64,000 bases of DNA from Pseudomonadota bacterium (GCA_020161665.1 JAIUPA010000038.1:1-64000); one strand, 5' to 3'; numbered from the stretch's first letter, positions 25,689 to 35,541 are shown. The notes: a model not told the origin generated them from the letters alone. A program made the numbers and translations.

Positions 25689-26402
25689 TCACGCGGTCTC
25701 GAAGACCAGGCCGGTTCGCCCGGCGGCCCCCAGAAGGTGGGCGCGCATGGCTTCGCGGGCCGCCTTGGCATCGCGATTGGCAATGGCGTCACGCACGAGG
25801 ATATGCTCCTCAATCGTCACCTTGACGATTTCCTCAAGGCTGATGCGGGCACGGGCCGCAGCAATCGCCAGACTGATACGCTCGGCGATGAAGCCGATGA
25901 AGAGAGCGAAATAATCATTGCCCGTCGCCTCGGCGATGGCGCGGTGGAAGGCCAGATCGGCATCGATGCCTTCATCCGTCCACTTTTCCGAACCCGTCAT
26001 GCGGGCCAGCGCCTCGTCGATGCGCTTCAGGTCGTCCGCCTTGTGGTGGAGGGCAGCCAGCCCCGCCGCTTCGATTTCGAGCGGAATGCGCAGCTGGAAG
26101 AGATCCTGAAAGCCATCACGCTCCAGAAGCTCGCCGTCATCGATGCGGATGGTGCGGTTCTGGCGTTCGGTCACGAAGGCGCCAACGCCCTGGCGGGTTT
26201 CGACCAGACCTTCATTGCGAAGCTGGGCGATGGCCTCGCGCACAACCGAACGGCTGACGCCGAAGGACTTGGCCAGAAAGTGCTCCGTCGGCAGCCTGTC
26301 GCCGGGCTTCAGGCGTCCTTCCTGAATATCGCTGCCAATCTGCTGGGCGATGCGGGCCGGCAGATGTTCACTCCGCCTGATCTGACCGAAATCCACCGAC
26401 AT
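25689..26402 (-). CDS. FadR-subfamily GntR regulator with FCD domain
   Basis: A 237-residue protein with a winged helix at about residues 10-75 (GDRLPTEHFLAKSFGVSRSVVREAIAQLRNEGLVE) and an all-helical FCD effector domain from about residue 95 (LFQLRIPLEIEAAGLAA, DLAFHRAIAEATGN, with metal-binding acidic and His positions). It lies between an FAD dehydrogenase gene and the XylX-TRAP block on the same strand. Starts at 26417 and 26435 are also in frame; 26402 follows GAGGG by about 9 bases. It is a good candidate for one of the proteins reading the TTGTC-N-GACAA sites. Confidence 0.87.
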   Translation of the reverse strand: MSVDFGQIRRSEHLPARIAQQIGSDIQEGRLKPGDRLPTEHFLAKSFGVSRSVVREAIAQLRNEGLVETRQGVGAFVTERQNRTIRIDDGELLERDGFQDLFQLRIPLEIEAAGLAALHHKADDLKRIDEALARMTGSEKWTDEGIDADLAFHRAIAEATGNDYFALFIGFIAERISLAIAAARARISLEEIVKVTIEEHILVRDAIANRDAKAAREAMRAHLLGAAGRTGLVFETA

Positions 26403-26468
26403 GCCACTTACCCTCATGTTTCGCCACACGCCCATTGCGCGGGGACGAGCCTCACAACCGCGCTTCTA

Positions 26469-27920
26469 TCAGCTTTGCCCCGAATCGCCGGTATAATTCA
26501 ATTGGCAACCCGCATTCATAACGAAAGTCGGATCGATGGCCGTCTTGATGGCCCCGAGCAGGTGGCGCTGGACTGGCGTCAGACGCGCCTCGAAATCCGG
26601 CTTCTTGAGACGGCCGATGCCATGCTCGGCGCTGATCGAACCAGAGTATGTATCGAGCACCGCATTGACGACCGTCTTGGCCTTGTAGATGCGGGCATCG
26701 GCCTCGGCGCGGCTCAAACTTGCGGGCGGCAGAACGTTGAGATGCACATTGCCGTCGCCGACATGGCCATAGGAAACGCAGGTGCAATCCGGTAGCGCCG
26801 CATAGACCGCCGCTTCGGCATCGCGCACGAAATCGGCCAGCCGCGACAGCGGCACGGACACATCGGTGCGCAGATGCGGGCCGCGCTTGGCCTGCCCCTC
26901 ATTCATGCCTTCGCGGAAGAGCCACAACTTGCGGGCCTGATCGCGCGAGGTGGCAATGACGCCATCCACCACCAGCCCCTCCTCCAGCACGTTTTCGAGG
27001 AAGCGCTGCAACAGGTCCTCGATGTCGACGAGGCCGGATCCGGACACTTCCATCAGCACATAGGCGGGATAGCCGCCATCCATCGGCATGACGAGATCGG
27101 GAATGGCTTCCTGCGCCAGCGTGAAGGCAAGCGGCGGCATGAATTCGAAGGCGGACAGGAGATCGCAGCAATCGCGCCGCGCCCGGCGGAACAACGTGAT
27201 GGCATCGTCGAGCGCATTGAGGCCGATCAGGGCGGTCGCCACCTGTTCCGGCATGGGCATGAGCTTGACGGCCACCGCCGTGATGATGCCGAGCGTGCCT
27301 TCCGCACCGATAAAGAGTTGCTTGAGATCAATGCCGCGATTGTCCTTGCGCAGCGTCGAAAGCCCCTCGAACACCGAGCCATCCGGCAGAACCACCTCAA
27401 GGCCGAGCACCAGTTCGCGCGTCATGCCATAGCGCAGCACGTTGATGCCGCCCGCATTGGTCGAGACATTGCCGCCAATCCGGCAAGAGCCCTGTGCGCC
27501 GAGCGCCAGTGGGAAGAACATGCCCGCCTCTTCCACCTTGTCCTTGAACTCGGAGAGGATTGCACCCGCCTCCACGACGGCGGAGAAATCATCGGCATCG
27601 ATGCGGCGGATCGCCGACATGCGCTCAAGGCTCAAGACCACCTGCCGGGCCGGCGCATCGGGGATCGCGCCCAGCACAAGGCCGGTATTGCCGCCCTGCG
27701 CCACCAGCGAAAGGCCAAGTGCCGCGCAGGTTTTCACGCAGGCCGACACATCCGCCGTGGTGCGCGGACGAAGGATCGCCACCGCCCCGGTCTCCACATC
27801 GCCGTGCCAGTCACTGCAATAGCGCGCCACATCCGCCCCGGACAGAACAAGGTCTGCCCCCAGCGCCGCCTCGAGCTTGTGAACGAGCGCCGCGCCATCA
27901 TTTCCGTTGTCGTTTGTCAT
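26469..27920 (-). CDS. FAD-binding oxidoreductase, GlcD / D-2-hydroxyacid dehydrogenase type
   Basis: A 483-residue protein with a PCMH-type FAD domain (VAQGGNTGLVLGA near residue 75, CRIGGNVSTNAGGINVLRYGM near residue 145) and a C-terminal FAD-oxidase domain ending with YSGSISAEHGIGRLKK, where the histidine pair is typical of D-lactate and D-2-hydroxyglutarate dehydrogenases. It lacks Fe-S motifs, unlike the YdiJ-type gene at 9152. GGGAGGA precedes the ATG at 27920. It is divergent from denD across a shared operator. Oxidation of a D-2-hydroxyacid or glycolate produced by the pathway is inferred. Confidence 0.87.
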   Translation of the reverse strand: MTNDNGNDGAALVHKLEAALGADLVLSGADVARYCSDWHGDVETGAVAILRPRTTADVSACVKTCAALGLSLVAQGGNTGLVLGAIPDAPARQVVLSLERMSAIRRIDADDFSAVVEAGAILSEFKDKVEEAGMFFPLALGAQGSCRIGGNVSTNAGGINVLRYGMTRELVLGLEVVLPDGSVFEGLSTLRKDNRGIDLKQLFIGAEGTLGIITAVAVKLMPMPEQVATALIGLNALDDAITLFRRARRDCCDLLSAFEFMPPLAFTLAQEAIPDLVMPMDGGYPAYVLMEVSGSGLVDIEDLLQRFLENVLEEGLVVDGVIATSRDQARKLWLFREGMNEGQAKRGPHLRTDVSVPLSRLADFVRDAEAAVYAALPDCTCVSYGHVGDGNVHLNVLPPASLSRAEADARIYKAKTVVNAVLDTYSGSISAEHGIGRLKKPDFEARLTPVQRHLLGAIKTAIDPTFVMNAGCQLNYTGDSGQS

Positions 27921-28000
27921 CCGTCCTCCCGCCTTGCCCCGCCCATACTGACACAGTTGTGAGGCCTTGCTGCATTATTCAGTTTTCAAACGCATGATAT

Positions 28001-28019
28001 AAGGTTATCAGACAACCTT
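28001..28019. promoter_or_regulatory. Palindrome AAGGTTATC-A-GACAACCTT between divergent operons
   Basis: A 19-bp inverted repeat with a single mismatch between its 9-bp arms. It lies 72 bp upstream of denD and 81 bp upstream of the divergent FAD dehydrogenase. The right half GACAACC matches the TTGTC-N-GACAA family, so one bound regulator could control both operons. Confidence 0.7.
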
Positions 28020-28090
28020 ACAAATACTTTTTCGCGGATCGGTCCATCCATTCGGAATTGACCGTCAGGCGGACTGGAGGAGGAAAGACA

Positions 28091-29074
28091 ATGCATATTC
28101 TGATTATCGGCGGCGCTGGCATGGTCGGTCGCAAGCTGGCGGCCCGTGTGGCACGCGATGGCGGCCTGAACGGAACGCCGGTCGACACCATGACGCTGGT
28201 CGATGTGGTGACGCCCGAAGCCCCTCAAGGTTTTACCGGCAAGGTGGTTCTCGAAACCGGCGATCTTTCCGCTCCCGGCGTGGCGGAAAAGCTCGTTTCT
28301 GCCCGTCCCGACGTGATCTTCCATCTGGCGGCCATCGTTTCCGGCGAAGCCGAGCTGGATTTCGACAAGGGCTACCGCATCAATCTCGATGGCACGCGCT
28401 ATCTGTTTGACGCCGTGCGCAAGGCCCATGGCGAGGATGGCTACACTCCGCGCATTGTCTTCACCTCCTCGATTGCCGTGGTGGGCGCGCCGCTGCCCTT
28501 CCCCATTCCCGATGAATTCCACCTGACACCGCTGACGAGCTACGGCACGCAGAAGGCCATCTGCGAACTGCTTTTGTCCGATTACACGCGCCGCGGCTTC
28601 TTCGATGGCATCGGCATTCGCCTGCCGACGATCTGCATCCGCCCCGGCAAACCAAACGCTGCGGCCTCCGGCTTCTTCTCCAACATTTTGCGCGAACCGC
28701 TGGTCGGGCAGGAGGCGGTGCTGCCGGTCTCCGAAGACGTGCGCCACTGGCACGCCTCGCCGCGTTCGGCGGTCGGCTTCCTCATCCGTGGCGCGACGAT
28801 GGACCTGTCGAAGGTCGGCGCACGCCGCAACCTGTCCATGCCCGGCCTTTCGGCGACCGTTGGCGAGCAGATCGAGGCGCTGCGCCGCGTGGCGGGCGAC
28901 AAGGCCGTGGCCCTCATTCGCCGCGAGCCGAACGAGATGATCATGAAAATGTGCGCGGGCTGGGCACCGGGTTTCGAGGCCAAGCGCGCCCGTGAACTGG
29001 GCTTTACCGCTGAAACCTCCTTTGATGAGATCATCCGCGTGCATATCGAGGATGAACTGGGAGGCCAGCTTTGA
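28091..29074 (+). CDS. denD: D-erythronate dehydrogenase-like extended SDR (DenD)
   Basis: A 327-residue NAD-dependent epimerase/dehydratase-family protein. The N-terminal GGAGMVGRKLA is the cofactor motif, FHLAAIVSGEAELDFDKGY near residue 80 and SSIAVVGAPLPFPIPDE near residue 122 are typical of DenD, and YGTQK is the active-site Tyr/Lys. The family oxidises D-erythronate to its 2-keto form. The ATG at 28091 follows AGGAGGAAAG. The usual erythronate partners (OtnC, OtnI, Ygbk-type kinase) are not present; here it heads an operon with sugar-acid dehydratase genes, so it may act on another aldonate. Confidence 0.85.
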   Translation: MHILIIGGAGMVGRKLAARVARDGGLNGTPVDTMTLVDVVTPEAPQGFTGKVVLETGDLSAPGVAEKLVSARPDVIFHLAAIVSGEAELDFDKGYRINLDGTRYLFDAVRKAHGEDGYTPRIVFTSSIAVVGAPLPFPIPDEFHLTPLTSYGTQKAICELLLSDYTRRGFFDGIGIRLPTICIRPGKPNAAASGFFSNILREPLVGQEAVLPVSEDVRHWHASPRSAVGFLIRGATMDLSKVGARRNLSMPGLSATVGEQIEALRRVAGDKAVALIRREPNEMIMKMCAGWAPGFEAKRARELGFTAETSFDEIIRVHIEDELGGQL

Positions 29075-29961
29075 CCCGCAGCATCGCTTTTCTCGGCACG
29101 GGCCTGATGGGCGCACCCATGGTGCGCCGTCTGCTCGGGGCCGGTTTTGAAGTAACCGTGTGGAACCGCGACCCGGCGAAGGCGCAAATCCTCATGGCCG
29201 ATGGTGCAACGGTGGCGGCGAGTGCCGTCGAGGCGGTCGCCCATGCGGAGATCGTCTTCACCATGCTCTCAGACGGCAAGGCCGTCGGCGCGGTGCTGTT
29301 CGAGATGGGCGTGGCAGACGCCCTGCAGCCCGGCGCCATCGTCATCGACACCTCGTCCATCGCCCCGCCGATGGCCCGCGACCACGCCAAACGGCTGGCC
29401 GCACTTGGCATCGCCCATATCGATTCGCCAGTTTCCGGCGGAACGGTCGGGGCTGCTGCTGGCACGCTGGCGCTGATGGCGGGCGGTGATGCGAGCGTCA
29501 TCGAAAGCCTCGAGCACGTGTTTGCCGCCCTTGGCCGTGTCACCCATGTCGGCCCTTCGGGTGCCGGACAAATCTGCAAGCTTGCCAACCAGCAGATCGT
29601 GGCGATCACCATCGGTGCGGTGGCCGAAGCCATGATGCTGGTCGAGGCCGGGGGAGCTGATCGCGGCAAGTTCCGCGACGCCATTCGTGGCGGTTTTGCC
29701 GAAAGCCGCATTCTGGAGCTGCACGGCCAGCGCATGGTGGACCGCACCTTCCAGCCCGGTGGCCCGTCGCGCCTGCAATTGAAGGATCTCGACGCCGTTG
29801 CGGCCATGGCCGAAAGCCTTTCGCTGAACCTTCCCCTGACGGAAGAAGTCCGCGGCGAATTCCATGCTTTCGTCGCCGATGGCCATGGCGAGACCGATCA
29901 TTCCGGTCTTCTGCTGCATCTTGAGAAGATCAACCAGCGCCAACGGGAGGAAAGCCGATGA
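29071..29961 (+). CDS. Beta-hydroxyacid dehydrogenase (tartronate-semialdehyde reductase-like)
   Basis: A 296-residue member of the 3-hydroxyisobutyrate / GarR / threonate dehydrogenase family. FLGTGLMGAPMVRRLLGAGF is the cofactor motif, SPVSGGTVGAAAGTLALMAGG the substrate motif near residue 130, and GQICKLANQQIV carries the catalytic lysine. The start is a TTG overlapping the denD stop as TTGA, supported by GGGAGG upstream. It probably reduces a semialdehyde or oxidises a hydroxyacid made in the operon. The substrate is unknown. Confidence 0.87.
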   Translation: MTRSIAFLGTGLMGAPMVRRLLGAGFEVTVWNRDPAKAQILMADGATVAASAVEAVAHAEIVFTMLSDGKAVGAVLFEMGVADALQPGAIVIDTSSIAPPMARDHAKRLAALGIAHIDSPVSGGTVGAAAGTLALMAGGDASVIESLEHVFAALGRVTHVGPSGAGQICKLANQQIVAITIGAVAEAMMLVEAGGADRGKFRDAIRGGFAESRILELHGQRMVDRTFQPGGPSRLQLKDLDAVAAMAESLSLNLPLTEEVRGEFHAFVADGHGETDHSGLLLHLEKINQRQREESR

Positions 29962-31742
29962 GCGACGACAAGAAGACCGCGCGCCGCCTGCGCTCGCAGG
30001 ACTGGTTCGACAATCCCGACCATCTCGACATGACGGCGCTTTATCTCGAGCGCTTCATGAATTACGGCACGACGCCGGAAGAGCTGCGCTCCGGTAAGCC
30101 GATCATCGGCATTGCCCAGTCGGGCAGCGACATCAACCCGTGCAACCGCCACCATCTCGATCTGGCCAAGCGCATCCGCGACGGCATTCGCGATGCGGGC
30201 GGCATTCCCATCGAGTTTCCCTCGCATCCGCTGTTTGAAAACTGCAAGCGCCCGACGGCAGCACTTGACCGCAACCTCGCCTATATGGGCCTCGTCGAAA
30301 TCCTGTATGGCTATCCGCTCGACGGCGTGGTGCTGACGACCGGCTGCGACAAGACCACGCCTTCGGCGCTGATGGCCGCTTCCACGGTCGATATTCCGGC
30401 CATCGTCTTTTCCGGCGGACCGATGCTCGACGGCTGGCACGAGGGCGAACTGGTCGGCTCCGGCACCGTCATCTGGCGGTCGCGGCGCAAATATGCGGCG
30501 GGCGAAATCACGCGGGAAGAGTTCCTTGAAGCCGCCCTCAGCTCGGCCCCGTCCGTTGGCCATTGCAACACGATGGGCACCGCCTCCACCATGAACGCCA
30601 TGGCGGAAGCGCTCGGCATGTCGCTGACGGGCTGTGCCGCCATTCCCGCCGCCTATCGCGAACGCGGCCAGATGGCCTATCGCACCGGGCGGCGCGCCGT
30701 GGAGCTGGTTCTCGAGGACATCCGCCCGTCGAACATCCTGACGCGCGACGCCTTCCTCAACGCCATCAAGGTCAATTCGGCGATTGGTGGTTCCACCAAT
30801 GCGCAGCCGCACCTGATGGCCATGGCCAAGCATGCGGGCGTCGATCTTCGGCCCGAAGACTGGCAGGAGGCGGGTTACGACATTCCGCTTCTCGCCAATG
30901 TGCAGCCCGCCGGTAAATATCTCGGCGAGCGCTTCCACCGGGCGGGCGGCGTTCCCGCCATCATGTGGGAACTGCTTGAGGCCGGAAAGATCGAGGGCGC
31001 CTGCCCGACCGTCACCGGCAAGACCATTGCGGACAACCTTCACGGCAAGGCTTCAACCGACCGCGAGGTGATCTTCCCCTATGGTGAGCCTCTGAAGGAA
31101 CGCGCCGGGTTCCTCGTGCTCAAGGGCAATCTCTTCGATTTCGCCATCATGAAAATGAGCGTCGTTTCGCCCGAATTTCGCGCCCGCTATCTTTCGGAGC
31201 CGGGCCGCGAAGGCATTTTCGAAGGCCGCGCCGTGGTCTTTGATGGCTCGGAGGATTACCACGCACGCATCAATGATCCGGCGCTGGACATCGACGAGCG
31301 CTCCATTCTCGTCATTCGCGGCGCGGGGCCGCTCGGCTGGCCGGGGTCCGCAGAGGTCGTCAACATGCAGCCGCCGGATCACCTGATCAAGCGTGGCATC
31401 ATGAGCCTGCCGACCATCGGCGACGGTCGCCAGTCCGGCACCGCCGACAGCCCGTCGATTTTGAACGCCTCGCCCGAAAGTGCCGCAGGCGGTGGGCTCG
31501 CCTTTGTGCGCACGGGTGATACAATCCGCATCGATTTCAACCGGGGTCTTTGCGACATGCTGGTGGACGAGGCCGAAATCGCCCGTCGCAAGGGCGAGGG
31601 CATTCCAGCCACGCCCAAGGACGCAACGCCCTGGCAGATGATCTACCGGCAGACGGTGACACAGCTTGCCGACGGAGCGACGATCCGCGATGCGGAAAAG
31701 TTCCGCCAGCTTTCAAAGACACCGCCACGGCATAACCATTAA
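29958..31742 (+). CDS. IlvD/Edd family sugar-acid dehydratase (D-xylonate / L-arabinonate type)
   Basis: A 594-residue Fe-S dehydratase. Cysteines in [25 protein letters not shown] and [13 protein letters not shown] are the conserved cluster-binding positions. The length and the N-terminus [21 protein letters not shown] fit xylonate and arabonate dehydratases rather than IlvD itself. It would make 2-keto-3-deoxy-pentonate, the substrate of the XylX-like enzyme encoded on the other side of the divergent promoter. It overlaps the previous gene as ATGA. Pentonate specificity is inferred from length and neighbours. Confidence 0.88.
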   Translation: MSDDKKTARRLRSQDWFDNPDHLDMTALYLERFMNYGTTPEELRSGKPIIGIAQSGSDINPCNRHHLDLAKRIRDGIRDAGGIPIEFPSHPLFENCKRPTAALDRNLAYMGLVEILYGYPLDGVVLTTGCDKTTPSALMAASTVDIPAIVFSGGPMLDGWHEGELVGSGTVIWRSRRKYAAGEITREEFLEAALSSAPSVGHCNTMGTASTMNAMAEALGMSLTGCAAIPAAYRERGQMAYRTGRRAVELVLEDIRPSNILTRDAFLNAIKVNSAIGGSTNAQPHLMAMAKHAGVDLRPEDWQEAGYDIPLLANVQPAGKYLGERFHRAGGVPAIMWELLEAGKIEGACPTVTGKTIADNLHGKASTDREVIFPYGEPLKERAGFLVLKGNLFDFAIMKMSVVSPEFRARYLSEPGREGIFEGRAVVFDGSEDYHARINDPALDIDERSILVIRGAGPLGWPGSAEVVNMQPPDHLIKRGIMSLPTIGDGRQSGTADSPSILNASPESAAGGGLAFVRTGDTIRIDFNRGLCDMLVDEAEIARRKGEGIPATPKDATPWQMIYRQTVTQLADGATIRDAEKFRQLSKTPPRHNH

Positions 31743-31767
31743 AAATTCAAGGGAAGAGGAATACATC

Positions 31768-33279
31768 ATGTCTTTCACGCCGCACGGCAAGCATCTGGTG
31801 GCCGGTGAATGGGTTGCAAGCGAAAACACCTTTATGAGCGAACCCGCCCATGGCGAAGCGCATGCGTTTTCGGTGGGCACGGTCGCGCTGGTGAACAAGG
31901 CGGCGGAAGCCGCTGAAGAGGCTTTCTGGTCCTTCGGCTATTCCACCCGCGAAGAGCGCGCCGCCTTCCTCGACACGATTGCCGACGAGATCGAGGCGCG
32001 TGGCGAGGCAATCACCGCCATCGGCACGTCCGAGACCGGCCTGCCCGTCGCCCGCCTCGAAGGTGAGCGCGGCCGCACCACCGGCCAGCTTCGCCTGTTC
32101 GCCAGCCATATCCGCAAGGGTGAATATGTCGACCGCCGTCATGACGAGGCGCTGCCCAACCGCAAGCCGCTGCCCCGCCCGGACATTCGCCTGATGCAGC
32201 GCCCGATTGGCCCGGTTGCCGTGTTCGGCGCATCGAACTTCCCGCTCGCCTTCTCCACCGCTGGCGGCGATACGGCGTCCGCACTCGCCGCCGGTTGCCC
32301 GGTCGTCGTCAAGGGCCATTCGGCCCATCCCGGCACCGGCGAAATCATTGCCGAAGCCGTGCATGCGGCGATTGCCAAGCACAAGCTGCATCCCGGCGTC
32401 TTCTCGCTCATTCAGGGCGGTCGGCGCGATGTGGGCACGGCGCTTGTCACCCATCCGCTGATCAAGGCGGTCGGCTTTACCGGGTCGCTGGCCGGTGGCC
32501 GCGCCCTCTTCGATCTCTGCGCCCAGCGCCCCGAACCCATTCCCTTCTTCGGCGAGCTTGGCTCGGTGAACCCGATGTTCCTGCTGCCGGAAGCGGTCAA
32601 GGCCCGCGGCGAGGCCATTGCCAAGGGCTGGGCCGGGTCGCTCACCATGGGCGCCGGTCAGTTCTGCACCAATCCGGGCATTGCCGTCATTCTGGCCGAG
32701 CAGGCAGACAGCTTTGCCGAGACGGCGCGCGCTGCCCTTTCCGAGGTGGGACCGCAGGTCATGCTGACGGACGGCATCGCCAAGGCCTATCGCGACGGGC
32801 GTGACCGGGTGGCCGCCGGGTCCGGCGTTCGCGAAGTGCTGACCTCGACCTGCAACCTGCGCAATGCCACGCCCTATCTCTTCCGCGTGACAGCGAAGGA
32901 CTGGCTGGAAAACCATGCACTTTCGGAAGAAGTGTTCGGGCCGCTTGGCCTCATCGTTACCGTGGAGAACGCCGACGAAATGCTGGCCGTGGCGAAAAGC
33001 TTCGTTGGCCAGTTGACGGCAACGCTCCACCTCGATGAGGCGGATACGGCGCTTGGCCGCAAGCTGATGCCGATCCTTGAGCGCAAGGCAGGCCGCGTTC
33101 TCGCCAATGGCTATCCGACCGGCGTCGAAGTCTGCGATGCCATGGTGCATGGCGGCCCCTACCCGGCCTCCACCAACTTCGGCGCGACCTCGGTCGGAAC
33201 GCTCGCCATCCGCCGGTTCCTGCGTCCGGTCTCCTACCAGAACCTGCCGGAAGGCATTCTGCCCGACGAACTGAAGTAA
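31768..33279 (+). CDS. Aldehyde dehydrogenase, 2-oxoglutarate semialdehyde (2,5-dioxovalerate) type
   Basis: A 503-residue aldehyde dehydrogenase. The catalytic cysteine is in GAGQFCTNPG near residue 297 and the glutamate in FFGELGS near residue 262. NFPLAFSTAGGDTASALAAG is characteristic of the KGSADH group. It would oxidise 2-oxoglutarate semialdehyde to 2-oxoglutarate, the last step of the XylX route. GGGAAGAGGA precedes the ATG at 31768, 25 bp after the dehydratase. A closely similar paralogue lies at 62387-63904. Confidence 0.88.
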   Translation: MSFTPHGKHLVAGEWVASENTFMSEPAHGEAHAFSVGTVALVNKAAEAAEEAFWSFGYSTREERAAFLDTIADEIEARGEAITAIGTSETGLPVARLEGERGRTTGQLRLFASHIRKGEYVDRRHDEALPNRKPLPRPDIRLMQRPIGPVAVFGASNFPLAFSTAGGDTASALAAGCPVVVKGHSAHPGTGEIIAEAVHAAIAKHKLHPGVFSLIQGGRRDVGTALVTHPLIKAVGFTGSLAGGRALFDLCAQRPEPIPFFGELGSVNPMFLLPEAVKARGEAIAKGWAGSLTMGAGQFCTNPGIAVILAEQADSFAETARAALSEVGPQVMLTDGIAKAYRDGRDRVAAGSGVREVLTSTCNLRNATPYLFRVTAKDWLENHALSEEVFGPLGLIVTVENADEMLAVAKSFVGQLTATLHLDEADTALGRKLMPILERKAGRVLANGYPTGVEVCDAMVHGGPYPASTNFGATSVGTLAIRRFLRPVSYQNLPEGILPDELK

Positions 33280-33300
33280 GGCGCAAGATCACCACGCTTG

Positions 33301-33432
33301 CACCTCCCCCTTGAGGGGGGAGGTCGCTGCAAAGCAGCGGGTGGGGGTGACGTGTGGCCTTGAGGATTGTTCAAGGGCGGGTGTCACCCCGCCCCGGACC
33401 TATGGTCCGACCCTCCCCATCAAGGGGAGGGT
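33301..33432. repeat. Palindromic intergenic repeat, copy 2
   Basis: It shares its first 50 bp exactly with 15428-15477 and its last part closely with the end of that copy. Complementary arms such as GTGGGGGTGA/TCACCCCGCC and a central GGACC-TAT-GGTCC allow folding. It lies between convergent genes, again at an operon end. Confidence 0.85.
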
Positions 33433-33469
33433 AAAAAGGCCGGCAAGTCTTGCCGCGCCCTCTTCCTTC

Positions 33470-34276
33470 TCAATAAACCTTGTCGCCGACCGGGCCTTCG
33501 AGCGGCTTTGCCACCTGGAAATCCGCCAGTTGCTTCTCGCAGGCGGCGGAGAGCAACATCACATCAATGCCGATGGCAATGAAGGTCGCGCCAAGCTTTT
33601 CGTAACGGCGCGCGAGCGAGACATCGCCCGTCAAAATGCCCGCTGCCTTGCCATGGGCGCGGATGCGGGTGAAGGCATCGGCAATGGCTGCCTGAACCGG
33701 CTCGGAGCCGGAGCGGCCGAGATAGCCCATATCGGCGGCCAAATCCGCCGGGCCGATGAAAATGCCGTCGATGCCCTCAAGCGCGGCAATCTCATCGAGC
33801 GCCGCCAGACCGGCGCGGCTTTCCACCTGCACCAGAAGACAGATCTCGTCATTGGCCGTTTCGAGGTAATCAGGAATGCGGCTGAAATCCGAGGCACGCG
33901 CCATGGCCGCGCCGACACCGCGCACGCCATGCGGCGGATAGCGGGTGGCTTTCACCAGCGCTTCGGCCTGCGCCCGGCTTTCGACCATGGGGATCAGAAG
34001 CGTCTGGAAGCCGACATCAAGCAGCTTCTTGATGATCCATGTCTCGCCAACCGGCGGACGCACCACCGGATGGCTCTTCGAATGCATGGCCGCCTGATAC
34101 TGATCAGACAGCATTGCAATGTCGCTCGGTGCATGTTCGCCATCGAGCAGCAGCCAGTCATAGCCCGCACCGGCGCAGATTTCGACGGCATAGGGCGTTG
34201 TCAGCCCCTGCCACAGGCCAAGCTGCAACCGGCCTTCTTTCAGAGCCTGCTTGAACGGGTTTTTCGGCGCGGGCAT
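33470..34276 (-). CDS. HpcH/HpaI family aldolase
   Basis: A 268-residue class II pyruvate aldolase. GYDWLLLDGEHAPSD near residue 40, RPPVGETWIIKKLLDVGFQTLLIPM (in pieces VGFQTLLIPMVE), a catalytic arginine in VVRPPVG, and FIGPADLAADMGY near residue 170 are the family motifs. It splits 2-keto-3-deoxy acids into pyruvate and an aldehyde. Downstream of an enolase-superfamily gene it could cleave a 2-keto-3-deoxy-aldonate, an alternative to the XylX route. An operator lies just upstream at 34294-34304. Confidence 0.87.
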   Translation of the reverse strand: MPAPKNPFKQALKEGRLQLGLWQGLTTPYAVEICAGAGYDWLLLDGEHAPSDIAMLSDQYQAAMHSKSHPVVRPPVGETWIIKKLLDVGFQTLLIPMVESRAQAEALVKATRYPPHGVRGVGAAMARASDFSRIPDYLETANDEICLLVQVESRAGLAALDEIAALEGIDGIFIGPADLAADMGYLGRSGSEPVQAAIADAFTRIRAHGKAAGILTGDVSLARRYEKLGATFIAIGIDVMLLSAACEKQLADFQVAKPLEGPVGDKVY

Positions 34277-34293
34277 CGGAATTTTCCTTCTTT

Positions 34294-34304
34294 TTGTCAG
34301 ACAA
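34294..34304. promoter_or_regulatory. Operator-like palindrome TTGTC-A-GACAA
   Basis: A perfect 11-bp palindrome 18 bp upstream of the aldolase start, overlapping the expected promoter. It is identical to the site at 35542-35552. Confidence 0.75.
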
Positions 34305-34375
34305 CCTGACTTCGATTCTAGAGAGGTCCGCGCCCGCTGAAAAGGCCGGATAGGGCCGTTCCGGTACCGGATCGC

Positions 34376-35494
34376 TCAGCCGAGGCTTTTTCCATAGCGC
34401 GCGAAGCTCTCCGCCAGCGGCGTGGTGCTGGCACCCGGCTGCTGCGGACGCAGGAAGACACCATCCACCACATTCGACGGTTCATGGAAATGGTCCTTGA
34501 TCCACGGAATATACTCCAGAATCGTCGAGGCCGGGTGCCAATAACTCAGATGCACATGCACCTGGCTCATTTCACCGGCATGCGGCACCACCGGCAGGCG
34601 ATGGGCGTGTGCCAGATCCGCCACCTGAATATATTCCGTAATGCCGGCCAGACGCGTTACATCCGGCTGTACATAGTGCACGGCCCCGGCGGTGATGAAG
34701 GCGTTGAAGGCATCCACCGTGTAAAGCTGTTCACCGAGCGCCACCGGAATGGACGTGTTGCGGGCGAGCGCCGCATGGCTGGCAATATCGTCGTACCACA
34801 TGGGTTCCTCGAACCAAAAAATATCGAGGTCACGGGCCTTTTCACAGAAGCGCTGGCAGGTCGGCAGGTCCCATTTTCCGTTGGCGTCAATGGCGATGCG
34901 CACCGCGCCGCCCAGACGCTGACGCACGGCAGCCAGACGCTCCACATCGATATTCGGATCATCATGGCCGACCTTGATCTTGATGCGGGTGAAACCATCC
35001 TCCTCTACAGCGCGGGCGGCACCGGCCAGAAGCGCATCCCTGGAAAAGGAGAGCCAGCCAATATCGGTATTATAGGCCTCGAGCTTTGCCGTGCGTGCAC
35101 CGCCGAGCAGGCTCCAGAGCGGCTGGCCCGCCTTCTTCGCCTTCAAATCCCAGAGCGCTACATCAACGGCGGCGAGCGCCAGATGGGTGATACCGGCGCG
35201 GCCCACCCATTGCAGCGAGGGATAACGGGCGAGTTTCGTCCACAGCCGTTGATGATCGTTGGCGTCCTCGCCGATCAGAAGCGGCGCATAGCAATCCCGA
35301 ATGCAGGCGGTGATCAGCCGGTCGGAGGGCAGATGCGCATGGGTGCCGGTAAAGCCATAGCCTTCCAGCCCGTCGCTGGTGGTGATCTTTGTGCCCACCA
35401 CGCCCCAATGCGTGATGGAATGGGTGGAATCCGAAATGGACTCCGAGGTCAGCGGCAGATGCAGGATGAACGGTTCAACGGATGCAATCTTCAT
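34376..35494 (-). CDS. Enolase-superfamily sugar-acid dehydratase, second copy type
   Basis: A 372-residue mandelate racemase/muconate lactonizing-type protein, distinct from the 400-residue protein at 18352. RIKIKVGH near residue 165 carries the KxK base, followed by metal ligands in [21 protein letters not shown] and VALGEQL, and a C-terminal VPHAGEMSQ with the catalytic histidine. It presumably dehydrates an aldonate. GGAGGAG lies 7 bp before the ATG at 35494. It is followed by the HpaI-type aldolase, giving a dehydratase-aldolase pair. The exact acid is unknown. Confidence 0.86.
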   Translation of the reverse strand: MKIASVEPFILHLPLTSESISDSTHSITHWGVVGTKITTSDGLEGYGFTGTHAHLPSDRLITACIRDCYAPLLIGEDANDHQRLWTKLARYPSLQWVGRAGITHLALAAVDVALWDLKAKKAGQPLWSLLGGARTAKLEAYNTDIGWLSFSRDALLAGAARAVEEDGFTRIKIKVGHDDPNIDVERLAAVRQRLGGAVRIAIDANGKWDLPTCQRFCEKARDLDIFWFEEPMWYDDIASHAALARNTSIPVALGEQLYTVDAFNAFITAGAVHYVQPDVTRLAGITEYIQVADLAHAHRLPVVPHAGEMSQVHVHLSYWHPASTILEYIPWIKDHFHEPSNVVDGVFLRPQQPGASTTPLAESFARYGKSLG

Positions 35495-35541
35495 GGCGGG
35501 GCTCCTCCTCCCGGTTCGTGGCATCGCGGCCTGACACTTCG

